From contig WTXG01000097.1 of NCBI GenBank assembly GCA_022496185.1, positions 62,001 to 126,000 of the forward strand: DNA of 64,000 nucleotides. Direction: 5' to 3'. Below the pieces are notes generated by a model, which had not been told where the DNA came from, ran no database searches, and saw only the letters and a list, made by a program, of their open reading frames with translations. The stretch comes from Multifurca ochricompacta (lineage: Eukaryota > Basidiomycota > Agaricomycetes > Russulales > Russulaceae). Positions 48,037-60,314 of this stretch are shown here, piece by piece. Every line of letters begins with the position of its first letter. The first letter of the stretch is position 1. Both the position numbers and the translations under genes were made by a program.

Positions 48037-49359
48037 TCAAGGTGGTTTCTGTGTGTTATGCCCTAGCCATAACCAGTCCACCCATGTACATGTGCCATTA
48101 CTAGGCTTCAGGCACTTCTCAACAGACACGGGGCGGCTTCTTCCATCGACAGACTGCACCAGCATGCCCAAAGGCATAGAGGGTGCACTGGGCCAAAAGG
48201 CCCACCAGCGCCGCACCATCTGGATCCTCAAAGGCCACAACCACAGAGGATGTGGAGCCAGGGAGGAGGGTGGAGGGGCGTGGACCCAGGAGGGAAGGGC
48301 TGTCACTTTGAGCGCCCTGTACACTGGATTCTCATGACCCAGGGCCTCATGGCAGGCCTGGGGAGAATGCGCCCCAGTGTGTGGGGTCATGCCAGTAGCA
48401 AGGCCGTTGATGGTCACCCGGGACCACCAAACGTTCGGGCGGGAGGAGGGGGAAAGGGGCTGGCCCATCACCGACAAGAAGGGACCTAGCAGAGAAGTGA
48501 GGAGGGCTGGGCAGAGAGGAGGTTAGCCTCCGAGACATCGGGGCCGGCCGTAAGAACCAGGTTCTTCTTTGGTGTCCACTGTGTGGCAGACAGGGAGACC
48601 TGGGTCCCAGAACCCGACAGCTCGGAGTTCAGAAATGAAACGATAGCCCCAGGGGGCTTGCACACAAAAGTACCATCGGATATGTCCTGTGCAGAACCAG
48701 GAAATACCACCAAGGAGGGTCTCACACGCCTCTTGGCAGCAGCAGCATAGGAGGAAGGGGGGGAGGGGGCAGGGGCAGCAGGGGTAGTGGGGGCAGGAGG
48801 GGCGCAGGGGAGGGAGCTGGGGCAGAGGGCTTGGCCTTGGCCTTGGGGGCCTTGGCTGGAGCAACCTGGGCCAGGGCCTGGGCAGGTGGAGCAGGAGGGG
48901 CCTGGACTGGGGCCTTACCTTTCCTGGAAGGGCCTGGGGCAGAAGCAGGAGGGGGTACAGCAGGAGGGGGGGGTACTGGCTGGGCACCAGCAGAAAGCAC
49001 GTCTACCTTCCTAGAAAGACCAGACACCATCCCCAAAAGGGTAAGCAGGTCATCCTGGATGGCACGAGTGGTAAGGGTGAATTCAGGAGGGAAAGCACTA
49101 TGGAAAGCAGCCACAAAGTCTGGGTCATGCTGCGCAAAGGAGTGGAGGAGGGAGGGGCCCCCTGGAGTAGGGGTGAAATGGAAGAAGTCATGGAGGTGGC
49201 CATGGAGAGTATGGACATAGGAGTCGTCATCACCAGGGAAGGAAGCCTCAGCCTCAACCATCCCATCATAAAGCTGGGTGATGGCCGAGGTGAGAACCTG
49301 GGTGGGAGAAGGGGGGGTGGGGGAGGGGGCTCAGAAAGAGCAGCAAAATGATTGGACAT
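48037..49359 (-). pseudogene. LINE-type ORF1 (gag-like) with frameshifts
   Basis: Begins MSNHFAALSEPPPPP at 49359, shifts frame, then ITQLYDGMVEAEASFPGDDD, a Pro/Ala/Lys-rich segment, RPSLVVFPG, VSLSATQWTPKKNLVLTAGP, SRVTINGLATG and LPSWVHAPP. This is the layout of the gag-like ORF1 common in agaricomycete non-LTR elements, presumed to bind nucleic acid. Several frame changes and stops indicate decay. No endonuclease or reverse transcriptase follows. Confidence 0.7.
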
Positions 49360-49441
49360 TGGAGGCAACTTGAGCAGCAGGCAACACGAAAACCAAAGGT
49401 GATGGTGGTGGTAAGTGGTCAAGAAGGGATGCGGTCGATAC

Positions 49442-49855
49442 TATTGATGTGCCTGGCCCAGCTCAGAGAAACTAAAAGCCAAAGCCGCCAGCTCAGGCCG
49501 CGGCTTTCAACAGTACATACAAGTGCAATAGCAATTGTCAAAATCAGTAGAAATATGATCACAAAGTGGTTGATTTGGGTCACATGATCATGTTTATCGC
49601 GGCATTTCAAACTTTTTCTTCAATATAGCTTTGCAATATGTAACACACCAAGTCGGATTTGGATTAGCTGAACTATAACTACTGGTTATATGTCATAACA
49701 TTTTCTCTGCCAAAAGCCATGGCTTGGGCCAAGCCGGGCCAGGGCCAAGCCATCTGTGGCAGCTTTGGCTCGGCCCAGACTTCAGGAAAGCCGCAGCCAC
49801 CTCAGGCCAAGCCAAAGCCATGGCTTTTGGGCCAAGCTGGGCCGGAACATCACTA
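49442..49855. mobile_element. hAT-type MITE, copy 2 (414 bp), TSD GTCGATAC/G
   Basis: Same family and orientation as 28569-29070; ends TATTGATGTGCC and GGAACATCACTA. Flanks GTCGATAC (49434-49441) and GTCGATAG (49856-49863) match at 7 of 8. It lacks about 80 bp of the GGCCCGGCTT-rich left end of copy 1. Inserted exactly in the duplicated target of the retroposon 5' end, so it is younger than the retroposon. Confidence 0.93.
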
Positions 49856-50081
49856 GTCGATAGATGATAGCTTAAAGAAAGTTAGTTGTACTAGAATTGC
49901 AACTGTGTTTTTAAATCTGGGTCTGTCTGTCTTATTTTGATGGAGAGACATAGCCGAGATCATGTAGACGCAAGCTGGAGAGACTTGTGTAGTGAATATT
50001 TGATTGAGTACCTTGCGCCACATGGTAAGGCACTGCGCAGATGCTGAGTTGCCTCACAAACATGCTTGATATAGGGCAAAT

Positions 50082-51463
50082 TAAAGAACGCAGCCTGAGG
50101 TTAGATAATCCAAACTACCTAGAATGGTAGTTATAATTCAGTTATGTTGGTCAGAACTGATAATATTAGTCTTTACCTAGAATGGTAGTTATAACTAGTA
50201 CGTGTTAGCTACATAGGTAAAGATAAGATAACAAAATACTCACTTCAGTTATGTTGGTCAGAACTGAAGTGAACTGTACAGTAAAAGCATCCTTTAAATA
50301 CTGTAAACGAGTGTGCTTATAGTAACCAAGATAAAGAAGGATTGTGTCTAATCAAGTAAGGTATCAAACTATTCACAGGAAGGTGAAACGCAGTCTGCGT
50401 GCTACTGCACAACACACAACTCGCTTGTTAGTAGTGTTGTGACGGCCCCGGCTCGGCCTGAAGCCGCGGCTTAGGCCCGGCTTTTGGCGGCTTAGGCTTT
50501 TCAAAACTCAAGCCTGGGCTGTAGCGACGGCTTCTGGCCGGCTTAGGCCCGGCTTAGGCCCAAGCCGCGGCTTTACAGCGTCAAATCAAGTTTTAAGCTG
50601 CATTTTTTGAAGGACTTGTAGTTTACATTATATCAACCCCTAGCCACTGCTTTGGCCTTCTGCCATATTATGTCTCCCATTTAATTCCTGTAACATAAGT
50701 TGTCTTATTTTAGCTTGTATCAATAACAGCATTTGTAATGGGTGTTTCTATCCCGCGCTTGCTATGTAGATAAGATAAGATGTTGAGATCGTGGTGAAAC
50801 TAAGAGTGAAAATCCAGCAAGAATAGACCTATATTGAACAATTGCTAAGAGCCTACACCCCCAAGAAGACGAGATGGGATCTGCAGCATGCTACAGGGCA
50901 TCTTTAAATAGGTTCTAGTACTATTCTACAAAATACCAAAGCCGATCGAGCGTGCGATGTAAATCTAATTATTTATCAGTGGCTTTATATACAATTTAGA
51001 TGTACTATATCAGCTACCAAATTAAAGTAAACGAACGCGCGTGTTATCTTGCTTGTTAATGAAAGTGATTTCATCACATGATCGATCTGAGATGTATATA
51101 CTCAGTATCTTAATTAATGTGAGACATGTTTTTATCTCATCAATTGTTTTATCTAAACGCGATCACAATTATGTCAGACTACTTCTGTACCAGTATTCTG
51201 GTTCAACAGTTCGCAAAAATCCGGATAGAAAGCGTGACTCAGCCACCAAAAGCCGCAGCCTAAGCCGCGGCTTCAGGCTTTCCAAACCTGAAGCCTGAGC
51301 CGTGGGCCACTGGAAGCCGTTTTCACGGCCTATGTCGGCCCGGCTTTTTCTGGCTCAGAAACGGCCGGCTTACGGCTTCGAGCCGAGCCGTGCACAACAC
51401 TACTTGTTAGTACCACACACTTAGTGATTGATCCAACCTGGCCATATTGATCCATTTCCGACA
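50082..51463. mobile_element. Copia solo LTR (about 403 bp) split by a hAT element, TSD CAAAT
   Basis: CAAAT flanks the unit (50077-50081 and 51464-51468). Removing the inserted 971-bp element and one 8-bp duplication leaves 403 bp, close to the 411-bp solo LTR at 54543. The start is altered from TG to TA. A duplicated internal motif (TTTACCT..GGTAGTTATAACTA) is shared with that LTR. Confidence 0.85.
50432..51402 (-). mobile_element. Non-autonomous hAT element, family B (971 bp), TSD CTTGTTAG
   Basis: Ends TAGTGTTGTG and, reversed, TAGTGTTGTGCACGGC; perfect 8-bp duplication CTTGTTAG (50424-50431 and 51403-51410). GC-rich ends carry AAGCCGCGGCTT-type repeats. About 250 bp inside (50975-51190) is the reverse complement of the 3' non-coding part of hAT family A (44070-44250), so it derives from a relative of that transposon. 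Confidence 0.93.
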
Positions 51464-51692
51464 CAAATACTCATTTATTATTCTAAGAGAGTCCCCCGAA
51501 CGGAACTTGAGGGCATTTGATCGTGTCCACTTGCGTTATCGTAACAGTTTGAGTGGATTGGCGACAACTTCCAGCTGGTGACTGCAAGGTGGTGGATGGC
51601 AATGAGCCAGCAAGTGGAAACAAAGTCATGGTTTATATGACGTGTTAGTCTGTTAGTCGACTCTGACTCTGACTCACTTTCTCCCAACCACC

Positions 51693-54131
51693 ATGGCCCC
51701 AATGCTCACCCTGTTTTGTCTCGTTATCGATAACCAAAAAGTTCCTATTGGGAACATCCTCATGCTTCAAATCCAATCGGATAGCTATACCCCTAACCTG
51801 CGAAATTTAATCAAGGACGAGATGGCTCCTGAACTGGACCACCTTGCGGCGAATCGACTCGTTATGTGGAAGTTGTTGAAACCCCTAGACATCAGGCGTA
51901 TGGAAGATGAGGGTTCTTTCGATGCAACCATCAAAGAAATCAAGCTACCCGACCCAAAATCTAATCAAGCGTCACGTAGAAATGGTACTGCCGAAGTCCT
52001 TCGCCAGATTGAGGAGCTCTCTGTATACTGGGAAACCAGTCCAAAGAAGGGCCATTTGCATCTCATCGTGCAAGTTCCATGTAAGTTTCGATCATTATCG
52101 GATTGCCACACATGTTTGACAATAATCCAGCGGTCAATACACCCGAGAGTATCAAAATCGATCTAGTTCGTGGGACGGCCGACCGTCTGTATTGTACCTT
52201 ATGGAAGAAGCCACTCAATCCAATATTGGCACCCGTAGTTGTCCCTGACCCGAAAAAGACGTATATGTATGTACCCCAAGACCAACTGTCCAAATTGGGA
52301 GTAAAACATCTCGACTACGAGGAGGAGGCCCTTCTGTTTCGCGATGAGTACATCCTTGCTCATAAAGCCATAAAAGAATGGTCGAAAAAGCGTCGGACAG
52401 AGAAAAGTGGCGGGGTCGTTATCACTGGCCATCCAGGACTCGGTACGTGGTTGTCACTGATGATGAGCATGTCATCTTAGAGATGAACGCAGGAAAAACA
52501 TGCTTCCTACTCTATCTTCTGTTCCACCGTCTAAGCAAGGGCCTGCCTACGGCTTTTCAATTCCTCCCTGACAGTTTCGTCCTGTTCACGAACTCTGGTG
52601 TCAAAGTCTATGCCCACACGTTTGATGAACTTCCAGATGGAACGTGGGCTCTTGCCAATTGCAGTGCGAAGGATCCTCTTCCTTGTGACAGCTTCTTAGT
52701 TGCTTGCAGGTCGAGAGATGCTTTCGTCGTGCAAACAAGCTCTCCGGATGAGAAGCGGTACAAGACATGGAGAAAGGAGTACAAAGCTTATACCTATGTG
52801 ATGGACTGTTTCCCTCTGACTGAATCAGTCGCGCTCGGGTGGGTTCAGTTGATGATTCCAGGCATTTTTCTGCCACTAAGCATTTTTCACAGCATGATAC
52901 ATGGTTTCAATGACCAACTGATCAAGGATCACTGCGAAAAATGGGGACCTTCCGCACACATCATGATGGCTCATATGACGAATCCTGACCGGATTTCTAG
53001 ACATATGGAATGTGTAAAACAGGCTGCCCACCACTTTGTTCATAATTTCGGAGATTACATCACCGACGTTAACCCAACGGAGGTCTCTCATACACTTTTT
53101 ACAATCCATCCTAAAGGTCTCTCTTCCGAGGACAGACAATCTTCAATTGGAGGAATTGAAACAAGTTACCTGAATCGTATCCTTATGGACAAGATTGCCG
53201 CAAAGAACCAGCAGGAGCAGATCAACTTTTACAAGCTGGTCAGCCAGCATCAGTGGTTCAAAGGCTCGGCAGGTTACATTCTCGAGAATGTAGTTCTTTC
53301 GCGGCTCTGCGCCGATCCGGAATCGAAGGGATTGCCTTGCACTCCTGCGCAATCAGATTTGCCGCAACTGACTATCCCAGTGTGCCAGGGCCATCTTAAC
53401 TTATCTTACAAGGAACAACACAGTCTTGAGTATCTAAATCGCATCAGGCGACCATTCTGTGTAATTCCCACGTCGAAAACATCTGCCACTGTCGATGCCA
53501 CAATCTTCATGGATCGTCATATAATTACAATCCAGGTGACCGTTGCTTCCGAGCATAGCGTGAAGGAGACGGGCTTTGGTCAAATTGCCAATAGTTTTCC
53601 GAAGACGTTTCGACAATCTTGAGAGTGGTGCCATGTGTTCGTCACAGACGAGGCGGAGAATGCAAAAAGTTTGGTGAAAAATTGGAAGAGCAGCGATCTC
53701 AGAATCGATTTGATGGACAAAGGTGATCCCAAAGGCAAACAGACGCAAAACGATCCCAAAGTCAAGGAGACGGAAAGCAATCCCAAAGGCAAACAGATGG
53801 AAAACAAACCCAAAGTCAAGGAGACTTTGAGGATTTCCATGTATTCTGCTGTTTTTAATGTCAGGGATTTCAGTCCGATTAAGAGTGAAGAAATGTGGGA
53901 AAAATATAGGGTATGTGGCGGTCGGCTATATGTACTCATTGAGACTGATTGAAGAAAATGATCAGGTGAAGGACACTGAAATGTTTGAGGAGGACGAAAC
54001 ACCTGAAGGTCGTGAAGTAGTCGGGGAAGCTGGAAACTCCAATGAAGTGAAGGTACGGAATGGATTTTGTAATAATTTAATTGATATTGGTCATCTGCTG
54101 ATCACTTCCACTTTAGATGGATGAAGATTGA
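51693..54131 (+). pseudogene. Crinkler (CRN)-type protein: Ubl-like header, P-loop NTPase, nuclease-like C-terminus, with in-frame TGA
   Basis: ATG 51693 in a CCACC context. Exon 1 encodes the Crinkler-type header (LFCLVIDNQKVPIG, then LDHLAANRLVMWKLL). After an intron at about 52081-52130 comes the NTPase; a second intron at about 52443-52492 splits Walker A, rejoined as GHPGLGKT. The last long exon ends with VDATIFMDRHIITIQVT, a restriction-endonuclease-like core. TGA at 53620-53622 stops the frame, but the same frame stays open beyond it with WCHVFVTDEAENAKSL, which is the expected family continuation, then a 9-residue repeat and small 3' exons to TGA 54129. Crinklers are proposed effectors or conflict proteins. 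The stop would delete the end of the nuclease domain. Confidence 0.75.
53725..53832 (+). repeat. Four 27-bp tandem repeats in the Crinkler gene
   Basis: Four 9-residue units of the form (D/N/K)PK(G/V)K(Q/E), alternating KGKQ and KVKET types. In phase with the gene frame after the TGA. Likely an expanded Lys-rich linker. Confidence 0.85.
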
Positions 54132-54542
54132 GCTGACCTGGGGCACTGGTCAGATAGTGGGCATTCAGGTATTGTCATTGTTGTGTGGTGTAGGTTAGCA
54201 GTGATGTCTTTTGTAGCCAGTAGCATAGAAGGAAGCAATAAAAAAAGGAATACGCGCGAGTCGTCCCCTGGTGGAACCAAGAGTGTAAAGAGGCCATCAC
54301 ATCATGATACTCACACACCGTTTCCAGTCAGAGCGCTCGGTCAATTGATTTTTTAGAAAACAAAAATAAAATTAGAATAATACAGTTCAAATAGAGTGCG
54401 ATAGAGAAGGACACAATAATCAATCTCTACTCCCTACAGAGGAGAAATCAGCATCAATCGTCACGAGAATCCTGCTGATAGTCCTACAAACGTCCCACCG
54501 TTCGTCTTTACGGCGGTGAGGGGAGGGTACCTATCCATTATC
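54132..54542. other. Between Crinkler gene and copia solo LTR
   Basis: No gene. Contains the 3' flank of the Crinkler gene. TTATC at 54538-54542 is the target duplication of the next LTR. Confidence 0.5.
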
Positions 54543-54953
54543 TGTGGAAACGCAGCTGAGGTTAGATAAGCGCTACCTAAACGGGTAGCAAGATAATTCA
54601 GTTGTGAATGGTCAAAACTGTACATTAATTAGTCTTTACCTAAACGGGTAGCAAGATAACTACGCGAGTAATGTTAGCTATACGCGTGGTAAAGATAATC
54701 TAAGTAGATACTCACTTCAGTTTGTGAATGGTCAAAACTGAAGTGTACAACACAGAAATAATGTCCTTAAATACTGTAAAGAGTGTGCTGTGCTATGGTC
54801 ATAAAGGATTGTATCTTTAATCATAAGTAATCATAGTAAACGAGTGGAATGTCAGTATGTATATTACAATGTCCACTTAACTCTGTCTTGCACTGGCAAC
54901 TCCGGTCACCTCTGATCCGGTCCGGCCAACTCTGATCCGTTACCGGCTCAACA
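54543..54953. mobile_element. Copia solo LTR (411 bp), TSD TTATC
   Basis: Begins TGTGGAAACGCAG and ends GGCTCAACA; TTATC on both sides (54538-54542 and 54954-54958). Shares ends and internal blocks with the 209-bp LTRs of the element at 45621-47920, which lack about 200 bp of its middle. Confidence 0.95.
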
Positions 54954-55715
54954 TTATCGCCATGTCGGATGGTTGACTGCAAAATAGGGCTGCGCACTGT
55001 CCGTTTTACGGTGACGGCCGTCCATTTGACGGTAATAAGACGGGTACGGCTGACCCGTCCACCGTCCGTTTTTTGTACTCACTGGATCGCTGACAGGTAC
55101 GGTACGGGTACGGGTACGGCCGTTTACGGTATATGGTAGTAGACGGTAGTACTAGAGAAAATAAAGTTGAGCAGGGCAGCATGAACAAGAAGCTTAGAGT
55201 GATAAAGCAATTAATAGGTGTATTCTTGGGAGTATTCTAGAGAGAATATAGAGTCGAGCGGGTAGTGCGAGCAAGAGTTTTAGAGCAATGAAGCGACGGA
55301 CGGGGATGTTTCTCAAACAGGATAATTTATCAGGGCTATTCTACAGCCCCTTTTATGTAGTTTATGCTATAGTGTAGAAACAGGCATGGCGCAGGCTTAT
55401 ATTTTAGATACTGCAATAATACTATCTATTTCACCTTGTTAGCTTAGAGACTTAGATTCTCGCGATAATGTGATAGCAACTGCTTTATCTATAGCAGATT
55501 TAGTGGCTTTATATACAATTTAGACGTACTATAGTATTGCTACTAAATTAAAGTAAACGTCTCGCTTGTTAATGAATGTGATTTGATCACATGATCGATC
55601 TGAGATGTATATACTCAGTATCTAATTAAATGTGAGACGCGTTTTGATTTCATCAATTATGTTATCTAAATGCGATCACAATTACATTAAGGCATAAAAA
55701 AGCATCGTATCTAGG

Positions 55716-58700
55716 TTAATTGACAGCTGAACAGCCCAGTGCAATATCAGCTTGCATGCGTGCAAGATGCAACCGCTTTTTGACAAGCATCAGAGTGCAA
55801 ATGGTATTCGCATTGAGACTGGCGCGACGGAGGGAGATCGTGTCACGTCCACCAGAGAATATTCTCTCAACGGCAACAGCAGAGCCTATGTCAGGTTCGG
55901 TCCATTAATAAGAAGATGACTATCATTAAATTAAATTTACTTACCAGGAATGCATAGAATGTCACGAGCCAAACGAAAGAGGTTTGGGAACTGCGCGCGT
56001 CGACCCATCCACCAATGAATTGGATTACAAGTATCGAAATCTTCAGCAGGGAGTTTGAAATATTCTTCGAGTTCGTTGATAGAGCTCTTCTCTTTTCTGC
56101 GATACCGAGCAGCGAAGGATTTCTGAGGTGATCCCAAAATAGGCCGCGATGTGACAGGCAAAGATGATGCTGAAGACAATGTACGATCATCTGCCTTCGC
56201 ATAATTTCTGTTGAAGTAATTGAAGAGGCTTGACTTGGAATGTTCAAGATGATCAGAGAGCGCTGGATCGTCATCATAATCCACCTTCATGCCCTCATAT
56301 GAGATTTGTGGATCAAGCACTAGTGGGATATACAGTTAGTGAGTGACCAATTTAAAATAATCATTGACGCACATGCAGCCCAAGTGTAGAAGGGAGACAC
56401 ATCATACCGGTAGTAATAGTCACTAAGCTTCCGGTGTGCGTCTGTGAGACCAAGTTTGATTGAGGTGACACTGAGTCAGGAAGGTTGTGAAGAGTATTCC
56501 TGATATCATCTTGTAAGCCTCGAAATATGGCATGGGTCATTGAAAGCATTGGTATTTTTGTGGCAGACATCTCAGTAGTAGCAGCTCAAAATGATTTCAG
56601 CCAGGATGTCACAAGAGCAATAGATTCCCAGTCAGTGTTACTGAGTTCAAGGGCATGGAGATCCTTGTTTCGAGATACATAGGAGTTGATCGTTTTGCGA
56701 TAATCAAGGGCGCGCCCTATAACATGCCAGTAAGAAACCTCATACAAGTAACCATGATAACTCACGAAGCATTTGATGTGTTGACGACCATCAGGTTCTC
56801 ACATCAAGAATGAGTACAAGTGGTGTACTGCAGTCATCTAACATCCTGCCTCCTTCAAGTTGCACAAATTGAATCTCACGAGCCCAAGATTGACGACGTT
56901 GGGGGCTTGAACGGACGGCCTTGATGATTTTCCGAAGCTGACCAGAATGTTTCAGTTTAATTGGTGAAGAATGGACCCATGTTACGCTCAGCTGGGCGTT
57001 TCATGTGCGACGTGCACAGGTCAGCGCGGGTCCATTACCTCAGCCAGGAGCCTAGCACAATAAGGCTAGGCTCTAGGCTACTGTCAAGCTTCGGAGTAGA
57101 ATAGAGTTTGGTGCTATAACCAAGCACGGAGAGAGACAGGACAAGTCAGCCAAAGGGAGCTAATCCCCTAGGGCTGTTAAGTGGGGATCAGGCTCAGCTG
57201 CAGTGCCAAAAGCATGTCAAACAGACTGAAGCTCAAGGGAGTGAAAAAGAGGGGTCAAAGGGAAGGGCACACACCCATTGCCAGAGGCAATGGGGGTCCC
57301 TGTAGGAATCTCAAAGGCGCAAAAGGAGGGAAAAGGCTCTGATGTATTCTGGGGTCTAAGATCTCTAGGCTGAAGGCCCAAGAGGTCAAATCTGGGGTTG
57401 TACAAACTGTCTACAGGGTCTTATATACTGTATGGAGGTCTGGTTTGTAGCTAATCAGGAACAGGGTCAGAGTCCTTATCATCCAATAGCAGATAAGATG
57501 CCAAATATAGTCCATGATAAGGATAAGCCTTATCAGAAGCATAATCATGTGGGGCAGCTCCACAGGAGTCATATCAGTGTGGGAATACTCCCACAGGAGT
57601 CAGAGAAGAGGGTCAAGTGACTGATGGGTCAGATGATCTAAGGGGTCATGATCAAAGCCCAAGGTCACATGGTCAAAGGGGTCACATGGTCTGAGGTCAT
57701 GTGGTCAAGGGTCACATGACAGGTCATGGCTTTGAGCCCATGTCATGTGCCTACAGGTCATGTGGTCTGGAGGGGCAAATGCAAGCCAAAGTCGTCTTAG
57801 GCTAGCAAGGGTAGAGTGGTGGGGGGAATGGTCAGGGTGACAGGAAGGTCCCAAGGCAATGGGCCAAGGGCATCAAGAGTGGAGAGGGGATGTCCAATAG
57901 TGTCAATGGCAGAACCACTAGCAGGTCAGACAGGGGTGAGGCATCAGAGAGAGAGAAGTCACAAAGGCAAGGATTATGTGTATAGCAGGCAAAGGTCAAG
58001 AGATAGGGTGGCATCCAGAGAGGGTTAGGGAAAAGAGTAGGGTTGTAACAACCCATTGCTTACCCTTTCAATAGCAGGCAGTACACTGTCAGCCGCATCG
58101 ACGTCAGCTGTATCAGAATCTGTGTCTGGTATGTCTATGACATTCTCATCATCCTCGCCATCACCCGCTGCGTCGTTGTCGTGTTCACGTGAGAGAGGGA
58201 TCGTAACATTGTCTTGGTAGTTGCCGCTACGCATGGTGGCTTTTTTCCCTTCAGCCTTTGAGATCGCTCCTACGCCTTCAAGAAGCTGATATTTAAAGAT
58301 TAGATGTGATGACAGAAATAAATATAATTTTATGTAATACCTTGATAGCAGCCAAGTGAATTGTATGAGGCATGCAACGCAACTGTGCATCTTGCGCCGA
58401 GAATGGTATCCCTCGTTGTTGGCATCGCCATTCCAGTGATTTAACTAGGGTGTTGTTGTTGCTAGCATTATCCATTACAAGGGCAATAATCTGAAATGGA
58501 TTAGAAACACATTTCTAGGCTGAGGATGGGAAACTCACCTTTCCAATGAGACCGTATAACTCTAGTGTAGCCCAAACCGCCTCTGCCATATTCTCTCCTG
58601 AATGCTCCCCAGTAAGTTCTTGGAAGTCAATCAGCAACTCCTCTGGAAGGGGATAATAAGATTATGCCAGTTGAATGAAGGGAAGAGCACAAACCAAGTT

Positions 58701-60314
58701 GCCCATCATTGGTCACATAGTGTGCAACAATCGCCAAAAACGCGTACTGATTGCTCGATGTCCATGCATCCAGTGACAAGCACACCTTCCCCTCGAGATT
58801 CTGCTCATATGGATAAATATGTGATATGAAGAAAATAAGATAATGCTTACTGAGAACATTTTGCAAATACTTTCGATTGTTTCCTCACCCATCTTCACAA
58901 CACGCCGCTTGATCCCATCACGTTTGGAATATCCAATGGACCACCATTGTGGTGTGTAAAATCCATCATCTTGATGAATTCAGGTTTCTCAACCTCATCA
59001 AACGGCTGGTCGCAGGCAACGATCCACTCAGTGAGGAGCCGTTCAAATGTTTCTTGATCCCATGGAACCTGATCATTGCTTCGTGACATCCAGATGTTTG
59101 AGAAGCTAACATTACTTACAGTGGCGCGGGCTTTCTGGTCTTCAAAGGCTTTCTTGATGTTTTCAGATGATTGCCCAAGCTTCTTTATGTATTCAGCTTC
59201 AGTGCGTCCATCGAGTTTCTTTAGTCCAGATGCGATAGCAATCTCATCAGGTGTTGGGGGCTCATCACGATTCTTAAGGATGTAATAGAGTTGATACATC
59301 GGCTTAACATGGACGTGGAGATTATTTATGAGTACTAAGGGAAGCATCATCCATCAGGAATGATAAACAAAAAAATGATAAGATAACGCACCGTTTAGAT
59401 TAGATTTCATTGTCTTCTTGATAGTACAAACCTTATGAGCGCCATGAAGGCAACGATAATGTATATCGCCATCTTCTCCTGGGGTACTGCGTGGCCCATT
59501 GGTGACGACTTTGTAGAATAAATATATTGGATTCCTTATATTTCCAGCCTTCTATAAAAACCCATAATGAGACAAAGATGTGAGAAACACAAGGCAAAAC
59601 TTGCCTTTTTGGGGTGAGCGTTTCCGAATGAGCTTGTTGGAAGGATGCTTGTATGCGTTTCTGCAGTCCGGTGGGGGGTATCTTCATCTTCAATCTCCTC
59701 AACCTCAACAGAACAAGTCCTAGCCTTCTTCCTTGGGGGTGCAGGAGTTGGGTTCGTCTTTATCTTTGATTTTAGGACGCGCGTGTGGCCCTTTTTGTTG
59801 CTGACCTCTGGTATGGTTTTTGAGGGTAACATATCAGCTAGCTACAAATTGTTAATTCGCCTGACCATGGAATCACATTAAGATATTTCATACCTCTTCA
59901 TTACTTATTTCCATGGCATTGCTAGGATCATCTGATCCATCCTCAGCAGAAGAAGCACTAAAGTCAGCATCATCTACATCACTATTGACATCATTCATGA
60001 CAGCTTGCTTGCGCTTTACAGGGGTCTTGTGTTTGGGGGTGTGTGCAAGGTGCCGGTGGGACAATGGGACAAGATTCCCAAATTCATCAAGCTTCTCCAC
60101 AGCAATAGCTGCGGCTAATCGTGTACCTGCAGTGGTTCGGACCGGGCGAGAACGTTGACCTGGAAGGATGAGTAAGTATTTCATAGCCACACTCAAATTA
60201 CACTTGAATGAACTACTTACCTTGGTTTATGTGGGAACATGGTCGAATAGGTTTGGGGATTTTCGATGCATCAAGCTGTTGACCTTCTGGTCCTTGGGTG
60301 GGCTGATCTGTCAT
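55716..60314 (-). pseudogene. hAT transposase, copy 2, interrupted by LTR and frameshifts
   Basis: ATG 60314-60312, TAA 55718-55716. Same exons as copy 1. This copy keeps CGA (56672-56670) where copy 1 has TGA, and keeps the C missing from the copy 1 first exon. It has single-base deletions near 58925 and near 56461 and the 1071-bp LTR in a coding region. Neither copy can encode a full transposase. Confidence 0.88.
56980..58050. mobile_element. Solo LTR (1071 bp) inside hAT copy 2, TSD ACCCA
   Basis: TGTTACGCTC at the left and GTTGTAACA at the right; ACCCA duplicated at 56975-56979 and 58051-58055. The uninterrupted site is visible in copy 1 near 42770-42780, which proves the ends. No coding capacity. 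AAAG/GTCA-rich, CpG-poor interior. The parent family is not known. Confidence 0.95.

Larger units (their letters stand above)
45205..49431 (-). mobile_element. ORF1-only LINE-like retroposon, split by a copia element
   Basis: On the minus strand: leader, gag-like ORF1 (from 49359), tRNA-like module, short 3' region, AATAAA (45243-45238) and a 24-nt poly(A) (T24 at 45205-45228 on plus). Flanks are CGGTTGATAC (45191-45200) and CGGTCGATAC (49432-49441), a 10-bp target duplication with one CpG-type mismatch. The copia insertion 45621-47920 interrupts it. Without that, the retroposon is about 1.9 kb and has no room for a reverse transcriptase. Confidence 0.65.

Noticed and set aside
48722..49014. 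Pro/Ala-rich protein as a host gene
   Set aside because: It is the low-complexity part of a LINE-type ORF1.
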